Assembly: GCA_010015655.1 (NCBI GenBank)
Contig: ML976670.1
Span: forward strand, 86,182-150,181
DNA length: 64,000 nt
From: Bimuria novae-zelandiae CBS 107.79
Lineage: Eukaryota; Ascomycota; Dothideomycetes; Pleosporales; Didymosphaeriaceae
Direction of reading: 5' to 3'
This document shows positions 1 to 12,258 of the stretch, one piece after another (position 1 is the first letter of the stretch; each line of letters begins with the position of its first letter). The position numbers and the translations under genes are program-made. Under the pieces are notes generated by a model that did no database searches, had not been told where the DNA came from, and worked only from the letters and a program-made list of their open reading frames with translations.

Positions 1-1107
1 CCCAACAAGCAGCGCCCGCACACTCCTTCACCTCCACCCTCGGCCGTTGCGCCTGAGTCGCAATTCACCTCACAGTACCTCGAGACCGAGGTGGACGGCG
101 AGCGCGTTGGACTCACGCTATGGGACTCTGAAGGTCTGGAGAAGAACATGGTCGACTACCAGTTAACCGTCCTCACTGCCTTCCTGGAGTCCAAGTTCGA
201 GGACACGTTCGGCGAGGAGCAGAAGGTCGTGCGCTCGCCCGGCGCCAAAGACACTCACATACACTGTGTTTTCCTCGTACTGGACCCTGCTCGGCTTGAC
301 GCTAACATCGTCGACTCAAAGAAGTCCGGCAGTAGAGTTGTCGGTGGCCTGGACCAGGCGCTCGATATCAACGTACTCCGCGAGCTGCAAGGAAGAACAA
401 CAGTGATTCCCGTAATCAGCAAAGCCGACACGATAACTACCGCGCACATGCGCCATTTGAAGAAGCTGGTCTGGGACACACTGAAGCGCTCAAAGCTGGA
501 CCCGCTCGAAGCGCTGAACCTGGACGACTCGGAAGACGAGGAGGAGTTCGACGAACGTGACGAAGACGCCTATGTCCGATCGGATGGTGACTCTGGGGTG
601 CTTAACAAGATTCTCGACAAATCATCCTCCGAGGACGGGTCTGACGCGGAGTCTCACCGCTCGGGCTCGCGCTCACCTCCCACTTCACCGCCAAGTGCAA
701 AGAGGAATCACACCCGAAAACCGTCTGCCATGTCCGCCTCTATCGACAAAGAAGATCCCGAAGGCCCTTTCCTCCCTCTAAGCATCATCTCGCCAGATCC
801 GTACGAACCCGACGTCATTGGTCGCAAGTTTCCTTGGGGTTTTGCCGATCCGTACAACGAAGAGCACTGCGATTTTGTTCGCTTGAGAGAGAGCGTCTTT
901 AACGAATGGCGCGCAGAGCTGCGCGAAGTGAGTCGGGAGCGGTGGTACGAAAGCTGGAGGACGCAACGATTACAGAAGGTGCCCGCCGGGCGACGAGTCA
1001 CGACATCAGACGGGCTGGCGAGCAAGCAACTCTCGGTACCCTCTCAAAACGGTCGCGCATCCAGCGCGGGTCGTGAAGTCCGCCAGCACCGCAGCACACC
1101 GTACTAG
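1..1107 (+). CDS. Septin GTPase, AspE-like, 3' part (5' end outside the window)
   Basis: The frame is open from base 1 to a TAG at 1105-1107, so about 368 C-terminal residues are visible and the P-loop is missing. Seen in the sequence: a G3-type motif (LWDSEGLEKN), the phrase THIHCVFLVLDP, a G4 motif SKAD near 418-429, and the septin element GRKFPWG followed by HCDFVRLRESVF. A long acidic and Ser-rich insert (about 520-720) separates the G4 region from the septin element. Septins are filament-forming GTPases at the cortex and septa; the long insert and divergent G3 resemble the filamentous-fungal AspE group rather than core septins. No obvious C-terminal coiled coil is present. The first in-frame GTG (91) is not the real start. 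Confidence 0.85.
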   Translation, partial: PNKQRPHTPSPPPSAVAPESQFTSQYLETEVDGERVGLTLWDSEGLEKNMVDYQLTVLTAFLESKFEDTFGEEQKVVRSPGAKDTHIHCVFLVLDPARLDANIVDSKKSGSRVVGGLDQALDINVLRELQGRTTVIPVISKADTITTAHMRHLKKLVWDTLKRSKLDPLEALNLDDSEDEEEFDERDEDAYVRSDGDSGVLNKILDKSSSEDGSDAESHRSGSRSPPTSPPSAKRNHTRKPSAMSASIDKEDPEGPFLPLSIISPDPYEPDVIGRKFPWGFADPYNEEHCDFVRLRESVFNEWRAELREVSRERWYESWRTQRLQKVPAGRRVTTSDGLASKQLSVPSQNGRASSAGREVRQHRSTPY

Positions 1108-2748
1108 TCGTGGCCATGCCCTCGGATAATTCGAGCACAACACCTACCATACATACAAGGCGAGCAGGAGCAGAGCATTTCCACCCCTCTGCACCAACCG
1201 CCACAATCCGATCTCCTTGCTGTATCACCTTTTGTTACTTGATGTACCTCATACCCCCATACTTATTCTCGCATATCAGTGCCAGGAACGGGCAAACCCC
1301 CCTTTGGCGTGCACTCATTTTACGGCACCTTTTTCCCTTTTATTAGAATATGCGCATACCCCTTCTGCTTTCCGGGTGGATCATGTTTTACGCTAAGCTT
1401 AGTGTCTCTCCTGTGGGTTTGTAGACACACCAGATTGGACGAGCCGTGGACGAGAGAGCGCTTGATTGATGGATTGGTCATTTCTGGAGTTTTGCATGTT
1501 AGATTGTGTAGCTATACCTGTCTTTCTGCTGCGAATTGCCAATGAAGCTTTACCTTCTCCTGATTTATGACTTGTGAGCATTTACCACGTATTGTGTTGT
1601 GTTGCGGGACTGGGAGTACCGGTCAGAACCTCCGGTCGTACGCGTCCCACGTACTGATCAATTTGCGACGGCACCACTGCCAGCAGCGCTGCAGTGACCT
1701 GACCCCCTATTTTTTTTTCCCACGCAGAATACTCACGTTACACTGCACGCGCAATTTTAAATTCCTCCCGCTAGCTGCATGAACCCCGCGGCATGCGGCT
1801 ATGTAACCCACCCTCGGCATCCGCATGTATACGACGACGCGTGCCACGCTTCCACGGTATCACGTGCTGCCCATCGTCCCGTCATCTATTACTCTACTAC
1901 CTACTCTGAAGTTCTGGCTCGACCATCGGGTCATGAACACGATTTTAGGAAGAAGGAAGAGGCCTCTGCCGGGACTGGTCCGGTGCGGTGCTGCACTGTG
2001 ATCACCGGCTCAACCATGGCTCGCGCTGGCGTGGCATCTGTAGCGCGCGGGTGCGAACCATGGGTGAGGGCCGATCACGATGGAGAAGTGGAGTAGGAGG
2101 AAACCATCATCCGGGTTCTGGGGAACGGGAAGGGGGTGCTCCGAGCGCAGAAGGCGGAAGGGAGTCAACTTTGGAGCTGCGCAAGCTTCTTGAAAGACGC
2201 GGTGAAGACGAAAGGGAGTATGTGGAGGGAATCGCTCAACGGTGAGAAACACGCGTAGCGATCCATCCAGCTGTGTAGACGTAGCGAGTGAGCTCGGGAA
2301 GATATATGTAACGATCAAAAGCTAAACGTGAACACATGGTGGTGAAGATGCGTATTATCATATGTACCTACTGCCCCGAGGGGCAGCTGTTCCCTCGCAG
2401 GACACGCGTCTTGTGCGGCTGGCAATGTAATGCTACATGTACATGTCCCCGTCAGGAGCCCTTCTGATTTCCCTCCAAAGCAACGAACAAGGTCGACACG
2501 CGGGTCGGGGTATATAACATAGGAGAGGCGAAGAAGAATGCGAGGCATGCGGGATGCGGATGCTAGTGGGGGGTATGCAAATGCGAACAATGCTGCGCGC
2601 CGCCGTCCCGAAACGCCGTGCTATGCGAAAAGGAAAGTAGAGGTGCTTGTTGAGGATGATGAGAGAGCTGAGTGATGGTCGCCGAGGCGGGAATGCGGGC
2701 TGCCTTAGGAATATGCTATCTCAGGAAAGCGCTCAGGAGGGGTACAGC
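1108..2748. other. Intergenic region between convergent genes
   Basis: This holds the 3' flank of the septin gene and the 3' flank of the minus-strand coiled-coil gene. Open frames here are short, lack coherent protein character and are probably chance. CT-rich and T-rich tracts occur, but I see no RNA gene, repeat or clear regulatory element. Confidence 0.6.
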
Positions 2749-4548
2749 TCAAACGGTTGCACCAGTATGAACAGCCAATGGGCTCAGCGGGTCGATCATT
2801 GTATGTGCGTCGGGGGGTTCCGGGAACTCTTCGTGTGGTATAGGCCCGCGCAGTGTGGCCGAATGTTCCTCCTCCCAATTCCTTCTCCAAATCTCGAATT
2901 TTAAATTCCATCTGCGCAAGATCCGACGCCTTCTCGTCTGGATGGTTGCATCTAGCTGACTAACGTCTTTTTCGTATTGTAGCTCTTCCGCGCGTTTGTT
3001 GTTCTCGTAGTCGGCCTCCAACTGCTCGAGTTCTGACTGGTGCTTCTGAGTTCTGACTATTGTGTCTCTCTCCTGCTTTGCTCTGAGAACATTGATGGCG
3101 CTTTCGTGCTTCGCGGGCAGCTTCTCTTGAATTATGCGCTGGCGCTCGAGCGTTTTGCGATCCTCATCCGTCACCGTGTATGAGATATCCGGATGCGCAG
3201 GATTTGGCCCTGAACAGTACGCCTCCATGTGCTTGAGAGCTGTCGCGACGTTCTGCGTCTCTGTGTCATGAGCGCTGCGGAGGTCGTGTTCCATTCGCAG
3301 CTGAAACTCGTCTAGCCGTTCCAATTGCTGAGCATGCTACGAACTGTGAGTAATCTGACGCAAATCAGGATCATTCGGACCTACTTGTTTTGCTGCCTCG
3401 GCCTTAGAGATCTCCAACTGAGCGGTAAGCTCCTCCAGTGAATGTTGATGATTGGCAGAGAGAGCTTGTCGTTGATTGGCTTCGAAGTTTGAGATTCGCT
3501 GGAATTGTTCCCTTTGCTCCGCCCTTAGTTGCTGGTATGTTTCGCTTTGAAGAGCAGAATGAAGCCGCTCTGTCTCCTCCTCGTTCAACTCATGTGTCGG
3601 CGTCGTCAGCATAGTGGAAGGTTCGGCTACAAACGCCTGCGTGTCCAGGATGTGAGGTAGATCAACAGATGAGATTCCGTTCTCGCTGTATCCGGAATCT
3701 CGCAGCGACACTTCGTCGGGTGATGGGATAATAATGTTATCAGTGACAAGATCCACCTCTGCACCTGTCAAGACGATCCCCAGCACATCTCGTGGTAGTT
3801 GTCGGCCGCAACACGTGGGCGCAACGCCAATCCTCTTCTCCAAAGCTTCTTGCACATGTACTCTGATTGCATATTTGGAATGCGAGTGGCCGCATTCAAG
3901 TTTCGGGCTTTGCGGTTTGAAATGATGAACGTGGTGTGGTCGTGAGGAGCAGGTGCTATACATGACTGTAAGAAACGATACTCATATACTTCTTTCGCGC
4001 AGCGCAACTGACCTTGACTCTCTTCGGAACATGGAGAACAGACCCGATGCGCGCTTCGTTTTCCTGGTGCTGTGTGATTTTATCAGAGAAGGGTTGGGAA
4101 GCGACATGGAAGTAGGGCAAGCCGACGCAGAATGTCTGTGTCGCATGGGCGTTCGAAAGTGGTCCGATGTAGCTTCGTTCCTGTCCGTCGAGAACGAGGC
4201 CCGCACAAGTGGATGTGGCATGCGCGACATGGGCGATTTGTCGCGGGAGTGGCGGGAGGGAAGGGAAGTTTGGGTCGTGGATTGCGTCTCGCGGGAGTGT
4301 ATAGATAGTGAGCTCCGTGGCTCACTCTTCAGTGACATGGCGGCAATGGCGGTCGAGATATCGAGGAGGGCCGGCTGGGGAATGAGATACAGATCCGGGT
4401 CCTCGATGCCACGTTCCCTGGCCGCCGCAGTGAGCTGGGCGTCGATGTCCTCCTCATTCTCGCTGTCCCCCAGCAAAAGCGCTTCTGTCAGGTAGAGCCG
4501 GTCGTCGAAGATTGGCGCAGTCGCGAGCTCGCCTCCAGCACTCGTCAT
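2749..4548 (-). CDS. Coiled-coil protein with degenerate RING/IBR-like Cys/His motif
   Basis: Three exons: 4548-4013, 3955-3385 and 3336-2749, giving 564 residues. Intron 1 (57 nt) has donor GTCAGT, a CTTAC branch and TATAG acceptor; intron 2 (48 nt) has donor GTAGGT and acceptor CGTAG. The start MTSAGG at 4548 was chosen because the longer upstream frame looks like 5' UTR. Order of parts: acidic and Ser/Arg-rich N-terminus with KRASGLFSMF; a CGH...TCCGR segment around the exon 2 start that recalls the RING/IBR motifs of fungal IBR proteins but lacks most ligands; then a long Glu/Gln-rich coiled coil ending in RRRRILRRWNLKFEIWRRNW. The function is not recognised. A role as a ubiquitin ligase is doubtful because the zinc site is incomplete. 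Confidence 0.75.
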
Positions 4549-6112
4549 GGCCAAAGCGCGCGCATAGAAGATACTGGCGTAGAAGGGCAGGACGGCGTGT
4601 CGTGCGCACGGAAACAGCGGTGGATGGCGGCCTGGGAATTCCACTGCGTGCTTTGCGAGAGGCACTTGGGCTGCAATTGTGTGGGTTTTGAGAGATCAGA
4701 CGAGCGTATGGGTAGGAGAACGAAAGTGGGGACGGCCAATAGAACCCATGTTTAGGGTCAACCGCGGCAGCCACCGCTTTCAGATAACCTCCTCCATGAT
4801 GTGGACGATGCGCACCATGCCGCAGTACGCTTCCGCTCTATTGAGGGTCCATCCGCTGCTTGCTCTCTCCTACGCGCCGGCACAAGCATTCTGCAGCCCT
4901 CGCACCCGCTTTCGTCCGGTCAACCATCGAATTGCACCATAGCGGTCATGCTCGTGACCTGCATCCATCGTTGATACGCACTAGCCGAAGTTGAAGTGCC
5001 AGCGTTGCTGTCAACTAAGATCCCCATTTCCAACCGCATCCTAGCACATCTTCACCGCCCTCTGCACGAGCACCCCTAATCTCATTTCTGAAGACCCTGT
5101 GTGGCAGACGACCGTGCATGTCCGCTGTTGACAAAGCAACACACGACGCCCATCCCTGAACGCTGTTGTATGGAAACGACGAAGAGCGAAGTCCGGAAAT
5201 GAGCGCGCACGGATGAGGTCACTTCTCTAGGAAATGCCATCCCAGCCCCTCCCGCCGCCACTAACGCTCGCCAAACGACGGCGGACTAGGAACCGTCTCG
5301 TAATTTTCTGCGTGGATGAATTATCTGATATGATAGACATAACGAGCGCAATTTATAAGGTTCCATGGCGAGTCCTCCCCTGCCCTAGGATCCAGCGCCA
5401 CCCGAGATCGTGCAAGGAGGGGCTGCAGTGGAGACATCGATGCAAGATGCTCTGAAGGCGCAGGGCATCTCCATTTCGCGAACCGGCTTTCCCAGTGAAG
5501 ACGTGGCTCCATGTGACCTGCGTACTTAGCCGCCAAGTTGTGCCCAGCTCCATATTCTGACGTGGCATAGGTCAGGTCGCTCTATCTGTATTACGCTTGG
5601 CGGGGCCTTTGTCTATCATGTGCTTGCGCGTACAGGGCAGAGCCATGTATAAGACAGCACGATAAGTGCCAAAGGCGGTCTGCACGATGCCAACGCTCAT
5701 GCAGACGCTCAAAAGCGATCATTACTTGAGTCTAGCCTTAGCGAGGGCATAGTTTCTTCCGCTATGCAATGCAGCCAAGAACTCGTTCCCGCTTGCCGAA
5801 TGCGCGTCTGCGAGGTGCGTCGCTCATAGATTCTTATAGTACTAGCCTGACCATGGACGAAGTCATATGGATCGACTTCAGTTAAGGAAAAGGAAAAAAG
5901 CGTCTATTACAAGGAATAAGTGCCCGGGTCTGGGTCCTGGTACCTAGATTGATACATGCAAATCGAAGTAATGGTACAACTGAAATAAATATGCCGCTGC
6001 CTGGCCTGCCTCCGGGTCGAGTGTAACGTAATCGAAAAGCGGTCGGATGCGTCCTCTGTCCAAACGCCGTACGCAAAAAGGTCGATGCAAAGTGGAAGGC
6101 GCATGCAAGCGT
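4549..6112. other. Intergenic region
   Basis: This is the 5' flank of the coiled-coil gene (left side) and the 3' flank of SED5 (right side). The short frames at 5234-5568 on both strands overlap and have no protein-like character. I see no repeat or RNA gene. Confidence 0.6.
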
Positions 6113-7197
6113 CTAGCCCGCAATAAGAACCCATAGCAGGAAGACTATGATACGTGTTAGCAAAATCCGACTTGTGTGACCAAAGACGACGTACATATCA
6201 TTAAAACACCGAACATCTTCGCGACAAGCCACCTGTTCCCTTGGACGCGATTCCAGTACTTCATCAGCTCGCGTTGTGCGCCTTCCACGTTGTCAACAAC
6301 GTCTTCAGTGTTGGCGTCTATGCGCTGGATCTGCTCTCCTTGTTCGGATACCATTTGCGCTAGTTGCCCGAATATGCTTCCGAGCTCAGAAATAGTGCTT
6401 TCGATAGATTCTATCGCATGTCCACGCTGCTGGATGTACGAGTTAGGCGCCTGTGCTTCCTCCATGAGCATAAGCTGGGCATCCGACTGAGGGCCACCGC
6501 GTGTAAGTGCCGACGAGCCTGACGGGTCAAGAGACAGGAGATCTTGCTGCACAGCATTGGAATTCCGGAAACCACCCGGCGACCGTCCTCGCTGCGGTGT
6601 TTGATAAAGTGGCGAATCGGTTCTACTGGGATCGAGGCTCGTTTGCGAATGCGAAGCGGCCGACGAGAGGAATTGTTCGGTCCGGGATCGTGAAGCCTGC
6701 ATGTTCTTCGTCCGAACTTCTAGCACGTCCTTGAAGCTGCCACCCACGTTTTGAAGCTTGTCGTTCAGCATGAGCACCACTTGGTGGTTGTGCTCGCCTT
6801 CTTGATCTACGCCAGGCTTTGCCTTCGGGTGCTGTTTGTTCGTGAGGTCCTGGAGAGCTTTTATTTGCCGTGTCAGTTGTGCCATATCCTGTTTGATAAC
6901 GAAGGTCAACTCGTCAATCTCCACGGGCCGGTCATCGAATAGCGTCTTGCGTCGGGCTAGTTGAGCGAGGCGTTCCAGCTTCGCCATGGTGCCTGAAATG
7001 CCCCGCGCAACATCGCGAGCACTGCGCTGGAACTCTGAATGCTTGCGCTGCGCCGATGCACCACTTGCTTCAGCTTTTTGTTGGGCGGTCAGAAGAGACT
7101 GGCGTTGCGCTCCCGTTTTCGACTGTGCTTGCTTGCGTTGCGACTGGGCGAGAATCGATCGGAACTCGTCCGTGCGGTCTTGTATCGACACGGCCAT
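6113..7197 (-). CDS. SED5: Sed5/syntaxin-5-type Qa-SNARE
   Basis: Two exons (7197-6195 and 6144-6113) encode 344 residues. The 50-nt intron (GTACGT donor, GCTAAC branch, CATAG acceptor) lies inside the membrane anchor; splicing converts an unspliced tail into the hydrophobic end MIFFLLWVLIAG. The start at 7197 gives MAVSIQDRTDEF, the N-peptide that in Sed5 binds the SM protein Sly1. Next come an Habc three-helix region (about 60-190), a Ser/Pro-rich linker, the SNARE heptad region with the ionic-layer glutamine in EQIQRIDANTEDVV, and a C-terminal tail anchor. Sed5 is the Golgi t-SNARE for ER-to-Golgi and intra-Golgi fusion. A longer upstream frame up to 7392 is probably UTR. The gene is divergent from the next gene at 8039. 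Confidence 0.93.
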
Positions 7198-8038
7198 CGC
7201 GCGCCGTGTAGACGTGCGTGTGCTAGCGAGGGGAAGGAACGGGGAGGCTGCGGTGGAGTGCGTATGACCAGGCGAGTGGGCGTAGCCGACAGGCGGAAGA
7301 TGACGGGTGTCTTCTGCAGAGTGCGACGCAGGGTGTGTGCGTGGCGTGGCGCGGCGCGGGTGCTGAAGGTGATGATGTTGCTGCGTGTTCACAACGTGGT
7401 GGCCGGTCGTTCAACGTCGTTGCCCGCTGGGAACGTCGAAGTCAGCGCGGGATCGCTTCCGTGTCGGTGCTGCGAATCGACAATTAACAGGGACGGGTCG
7501 TCGTAGCGTGCATATGATCCGCGGTTCACTTCGAGAAAGCGTAGTTGTGGAGTCAAAAATGAGTTTCGACGATGCTGGGGCGCGGTTCTTTGAATGCAAG
7601 TCGCGGCTAGTGCTCGACGAGCATTGGGCTCAGGGCTCGCAAATTGCGCCTTGTGGCTGTCGTCTGCTTTCCCACACTTCGACCCTCAAAGGTAACCTGC
7701 TTCTAGTTCTGCTGCTGCGTTTTCGCGTCGGCGCGCGCCGGTCATCTTTTCTCTCCTTGCAACACGGCTGGCAGTCTCGAGCCCCTCGCAGCCCCCCCTG
7801 TACATTAGCCTTGGGTCTGCGCCCGTGGCATGATCCGTCACCCGGGCACCCTCATTGCCTCGTTTACCTGGACGACCAGTTTCGCACCTTCTACCCATAA
7901 TAATAACGGTGCTTACTACGAGCACGCGTGCGCGTGTCTTTGACGACCGCCTGCTGCTACGTCATTCCGCGACTGGTGGAGTTCGTAGGCCATGCTGCTA
8001 GATAGCTGCGCGTGGTGATTGTCAACTCTAATACAGCC
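7198..8038. promoter_or_regulatory. Divergent intergenic region, SED5 and low-complexity gene
   Basis: About 840 bp separate the two divergent start codons and must contain both promoters. I see no convincing TATA box. The frames on both strands look like chance or UTR. No repeat is present. Confidence 0.5.
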
Positions 8039-11000
8039 ATGTCTGGTCCATATCGCTGGCAGCCAGAGTCTGCTCGGTCGCCTCTGTAAGTTGTTTCACT
8101 TCACAACAGCCACTGCAGCTGCCCTCATGCGCCTTCGTTCCTGCCAGCTCTCGTTCTCTCGAGGAAGCTTCGCTTCAGAAAGAGGAAGGAACGCTGGGAA
8201 TGCACATGAGCCAGCAAGGAAGGAACATCAATTGATAATTGGAGAATCGTCAAGTGCCTGCAGATGGTTCTGTTTGTCGAGATTATCGGGCTTTCGTGAA
8301 GACGAGCGAGTGCTAACAGCATGGTCTAGTGATCGCCGACCGCAAAACCCTCCACCCACCCAGCCGGTATCGTTCAAAACTAATGTTAATCGCATGAAGA
8401 CGAAGAAGTGGGTCGAGGCAAAGAAGAACGCATACGATGGAGACGATTGGGGAGACTACGACGAGTACGATGAATACGGTGCTTCGGAGCAGGAGCCACC
8501 TCCACCGGCTCAACATGCCGCTCCCCAAGCACGAGGATATGGCCAGCGGTTCGACCAGCCTGGGAGGAGCTTCACAGATCCGCAGCGCCAGGGGCCTCCT
8601 CCGTCCGGTCGAAGGTATGTTGCAGTCGGAAGTTAGAAGACTACGGGGCTCCGTTTGTTGATTCGGTTCTAGGAATTCATTCGAGGCCGGTGAAGAACAG
8701 CGAGCCTTCTCAGCCTCTACGGGCCAGCCTCTGCAGGGCTTTCCCGGCCATCAGGATTTTCACCCACAGGAAGCAGCGCCGAGTCAACCATACGTACATC
8801 CGGCGTTGAGGCAAACGAGCGGTGCTCATTCCGACACCAGTGATACTCCAGAGCACCGCAGAAACTTCAGTCCGTCTGCTATGCCCCCGCCGCTTAATAC
8901 GCGCATGTCAACGGGCCCCGGCAGTGCCACCGGCTCACCCAGCACTCAATTTCCGCCGCGCAAGAGCAGCATTGGACATGCAGATTCGCCTGTGGCTACG
9001 TCTCCTCGCGATCGGGCCCCGAGCAACCCTGGAAAGCCGTTGCCGTTCATCAGGCCCGCAGATATATACAGGAGGGCAGAGGAAGAAAAACAAAGAGGGC
9101 GCGCGTCCTTGGACGAACAACGTCTGAATGTGGCAGGGGCGCCCGAGCCGAACGCAGCCAATGATCAGCAGCCAGCGCTTCCACCTGTAAAGGAAGGTAC
9201 ATCCACGGCTGACATTGACTTCCGCTCTGTAGTAGACCAAGCTTTTGCCCATGCCGATGACCAACGCTCTGTGCCGCCAACCCCTATATCTAAGTCAGAC
9301 TCCGGCGTTTCGCGCAGCAACACGGACAGTACTTCTGGTATCAGTCCGATAATGAGTCGAGTTCCCAGCTCGGCCACGCATGCGCTCAGGGCCAGGAACC
9401 TCGCAGGCGGTGACGGTAGCACACCCATAATTGCTGAGGAAGCTAGCGAGAGTAGTACTCCCGTCTCCCGGCCAACCTCAGTGGCGCTGCTCAGTGGCAC
9501 CCACCAGATCCCACGTAAAGCGTCACCAAGCCATTCGCGCAACGTGTCTAGTTCTTCGCTTCCCGGCAGCGGTCTGGCAACACCCAACGCTTCCGGCAGT
9601 CCCGCGCGATCTCCCGTGATCAATCCGCAGGCGCAGGTCCCTGGACCAGAAGCTGCTGAACTCTCTTCTTTGGGTCACCCGCAAGCGGAAACGACAGTAG
9701 CTCTGCCAGCCGATGCTACGGTCCGCGAAGCGGATATTGCGGAGGCAATGAGGTTTAGCCCAGTTGAAGCACATCCGGAGCTAAGTGCGGCCGAGAAAGA
9801 GTCACAGACAGCCTTCCTGGAGTCTCATCAAGCGTCCACCACGATGGCGGAAGCCGTCCCAAGATCACGCTCAGAGTCGCCGAGCAAGGGTCGGGTGCAG
9901 GAGCTAGCTGGCAAGTTTGGTGACGTTTCGCACTCCCGGCGCGGTTCCACCCAGTCGAATGCGTCCCGGACGAGCTTGCAGTCATGGGAAAGGAGTGGGG
10001 AAAACTCTCGTTCGGCTTCTCCAACGAAGTCTGCCAGTCCATCGAGGGACAGCTTTCACGCAAGACCTGCAGCGGAGCGCGAATCAAGCTTTAGACCCAA
10101 GTTACCTGGACAGTGGGAGTCTTATGCAACCAGTGCAGCAAGCCCAAGTAAGGAACTCAGTAGTGAGCATCTTCCCGCCACAAATAACACTGTGTCGTCG
10201 CCTCTTGGAGAAGTTGATCTTACGCCAACCACCGCAAAGCATTCAGTCGCGTTAGTTGAGCCTTCGAAGGCGGATACTGGTTCTTCGGGAAATCCGTTGA
10301 CCGACTCGCTGGCCGCGCTCAAAGCGGCCGGTGCTGCCATGGGTGAAGCGGTCCAGTCATCCATAGGCCTAGGGTCATCCCCCACCGATGAAGCACATCG
10401 AGAGCAAACGCACGGTAGCGTATTGCCCCGGCCTCTTCAATTATACCGCGAAGATTCTTCGGTGTCGACAATTCCACCGACACCCCCTGCAAAGGATACC
10501 CCGGATTCGGAAGAAATGCCACCTCCGCCACCGTTGAAAGAGAAGAGTCCCGAACCCCGTTCGGCGTCGACGTCGAGCGTACCACCAGCAAGGCCTGTTA
10601 TGCTGCCTCAATTGAGCACCGACATGGCCGACGGTGACCAAGAGAGTGACAGGCTGCGAAAGGAGATTGTCGCCAGCTTAAGTCCTCAACCGACAGCGAC
10701 AGGTTCCAACACAGAACTAAATACAGCTGCGTTGCATGCTGGTGGTGGACATGTAAACCGCGAGAGTTCACTGTTTTCTAGTGAATATGAAAGTTACTTG
10801 GCTGACGGTGATCGCACGTCTACAAGACCATCGCATGACCAGAGCCAGCACGGTGGTGTCCAAATCCACTCAGATCTTGGCAAATCAATCACAGCAGACC
10901 CTCTAACACAATCGCCTTCTGTTGCCACGAAGCCGTCCATCCAAACACGATTTAGCTGGGAAGACGGTGGCTCGGGTCTCTTGATCAATAAGCTACAGCA

Positions 11001-11994
11001 AACTCCAACGGCAATGGACCCCGAAGATGTCAAACGTGCAGAAACGGAAGAAAAGATTCCCTTACCTGCGGTCGAACGGGCTGGAGAGGAGCATGGAGTT
11101 GACGGATTCCCTGATTCATATTTTGGCCCTACACATGGTGTCACTGCTGTCAAGCCTGAACCAATCAGTGACGCTGATCTGAATGTCCGCTCACCAACTG
11201 TGGATCTCGCGAGCCCAGCGGATAGCTTGACGCAAACCGAGACTGATCGCGCAACATCTCCCCCTACAGGCCTGCACGTCGTAAACTCTGCTCTCAACCC
11301 TGAAGCTGTGGATCTCCCGCCCCGTCTTAGCCGCGAAGTTTCTCCAGTGTCTGAACAAGCTCGACCGAGCCACGATATGCCTACTAAAGACTCACTTACT
11401 GTTAACCACGATCCTGCGCAGGGTCCTATTCCTAATCCTGCCATAAGTGCACCGCTTCATGGCTCCCAAGAATCTGCCGCCACTTCACCTATTGCAACTG
11501 CGTCTCCGACGTCGGACAAACCTCTTGGTTTCAAAGACATTGCGCAAATCAAATCCACAGCGGAAAGAATATCGAACTACAACAAGACTCGCGAACATTG
11601 GGCCCATGCTGATCATGGATTAGGCGACTGGGTCAGTACCGCCCTGAGCGCGAACCCAGATCTTGCCACGCAGCCATACCCGCAACCTAAGCCCAACTTG
11701 AACACCTCAGGAACGATGCGCCATAGACCCACTGGATCCATATCTTTGTTTGGCAAACATCACGGGGCCAACAGCAGTCAAGCAGAGTCCGCCAGCGGTT
11801 CCCAAACCCCAGCCACACCAACATCGGCACCTACTTTGCAAGGAAGCGGGAGGAGTGCTAGTCATCAGATGCAGGCTAAAGGGAAAGATCTTTTGCATAC
11901 AGCTGGCTTGTTGAGCGGTAAAGGCATGACTGGTGCGAAGGGCCTCTTTGCCAAGGGCAAGAGCCGCTTCAAAAGCGACAAGGTAGATAAATGA
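8039..11994 (+). CDS. Large low-complexity protein of unknown function, Pezizomycotina-type
   Basis: Exons 8039-8085, 8330-8614 and 8673-11994 encode 1217 residues. Intron 1 (244 nt) has GTAAGT, a tgctaac branch and TCTAG; intron 2 (58 nt) has GTATGT and TTCTAG. Both junctions keep phase. The N-terminus is MSGPYRWQPESARSPL followed by PTQPVSFKTNVNRMKTKKWV and a DDWGDYDEYDEYG patch, which looks like a conserved fungal motif of unnamed function. Most of the rest is Ser/Pro/Thr-rich and probably disordered, with many SP/TP sites. The C-terminus is basic (GAKGLFAKGKSRFKSDK). I do not recognise a named family. The gene is followed head-to-tail by another low-complexity gene, but the basic tail and clear stop argue that they are separate. 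Confidence 0.8.
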
Positions 11995-12258
11995 TTTTCT
12001 TGTTTTCTTTTCTTCGTTCCCTACCTTCGATTCGATATGACCCGACGATGTACCTCACGATTTCCTTTCTGATGGCAAGATGAAATTATGACCGATTCTC
12101 GGGCTCTTGGCTATCGACCTCTTCACTTCCCCTGTTCCTGACGCCGGCCCTAATTCTTTCACGTTTTGTTCCAGCATTCCTATGTATGATTAGGGTCAAT
12201 ATAATATTTCCATAATCATGTGATCGCGTTGCCAGTTCACATGTTGATTGTGAAGTAG
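11995..12258. other. Short intergenic region or 5' part of the next gene
   Basis: 264 bp between the stop of the preceding gene and the first in-frame codon of the next. It may contain the missing first exon of the following gene. Several short ATG-started frames end quickly, and I could not join one to the downstream frame with confidence. Confidence 0.4.

Noticed and set aside
1779..2245. Overlapping plus-strand frames between septin and the coiled-coil gene
   Set aside because: Two frames overlap in the same GC-rich stretch with no splice context or recognisable domain; probably chance.
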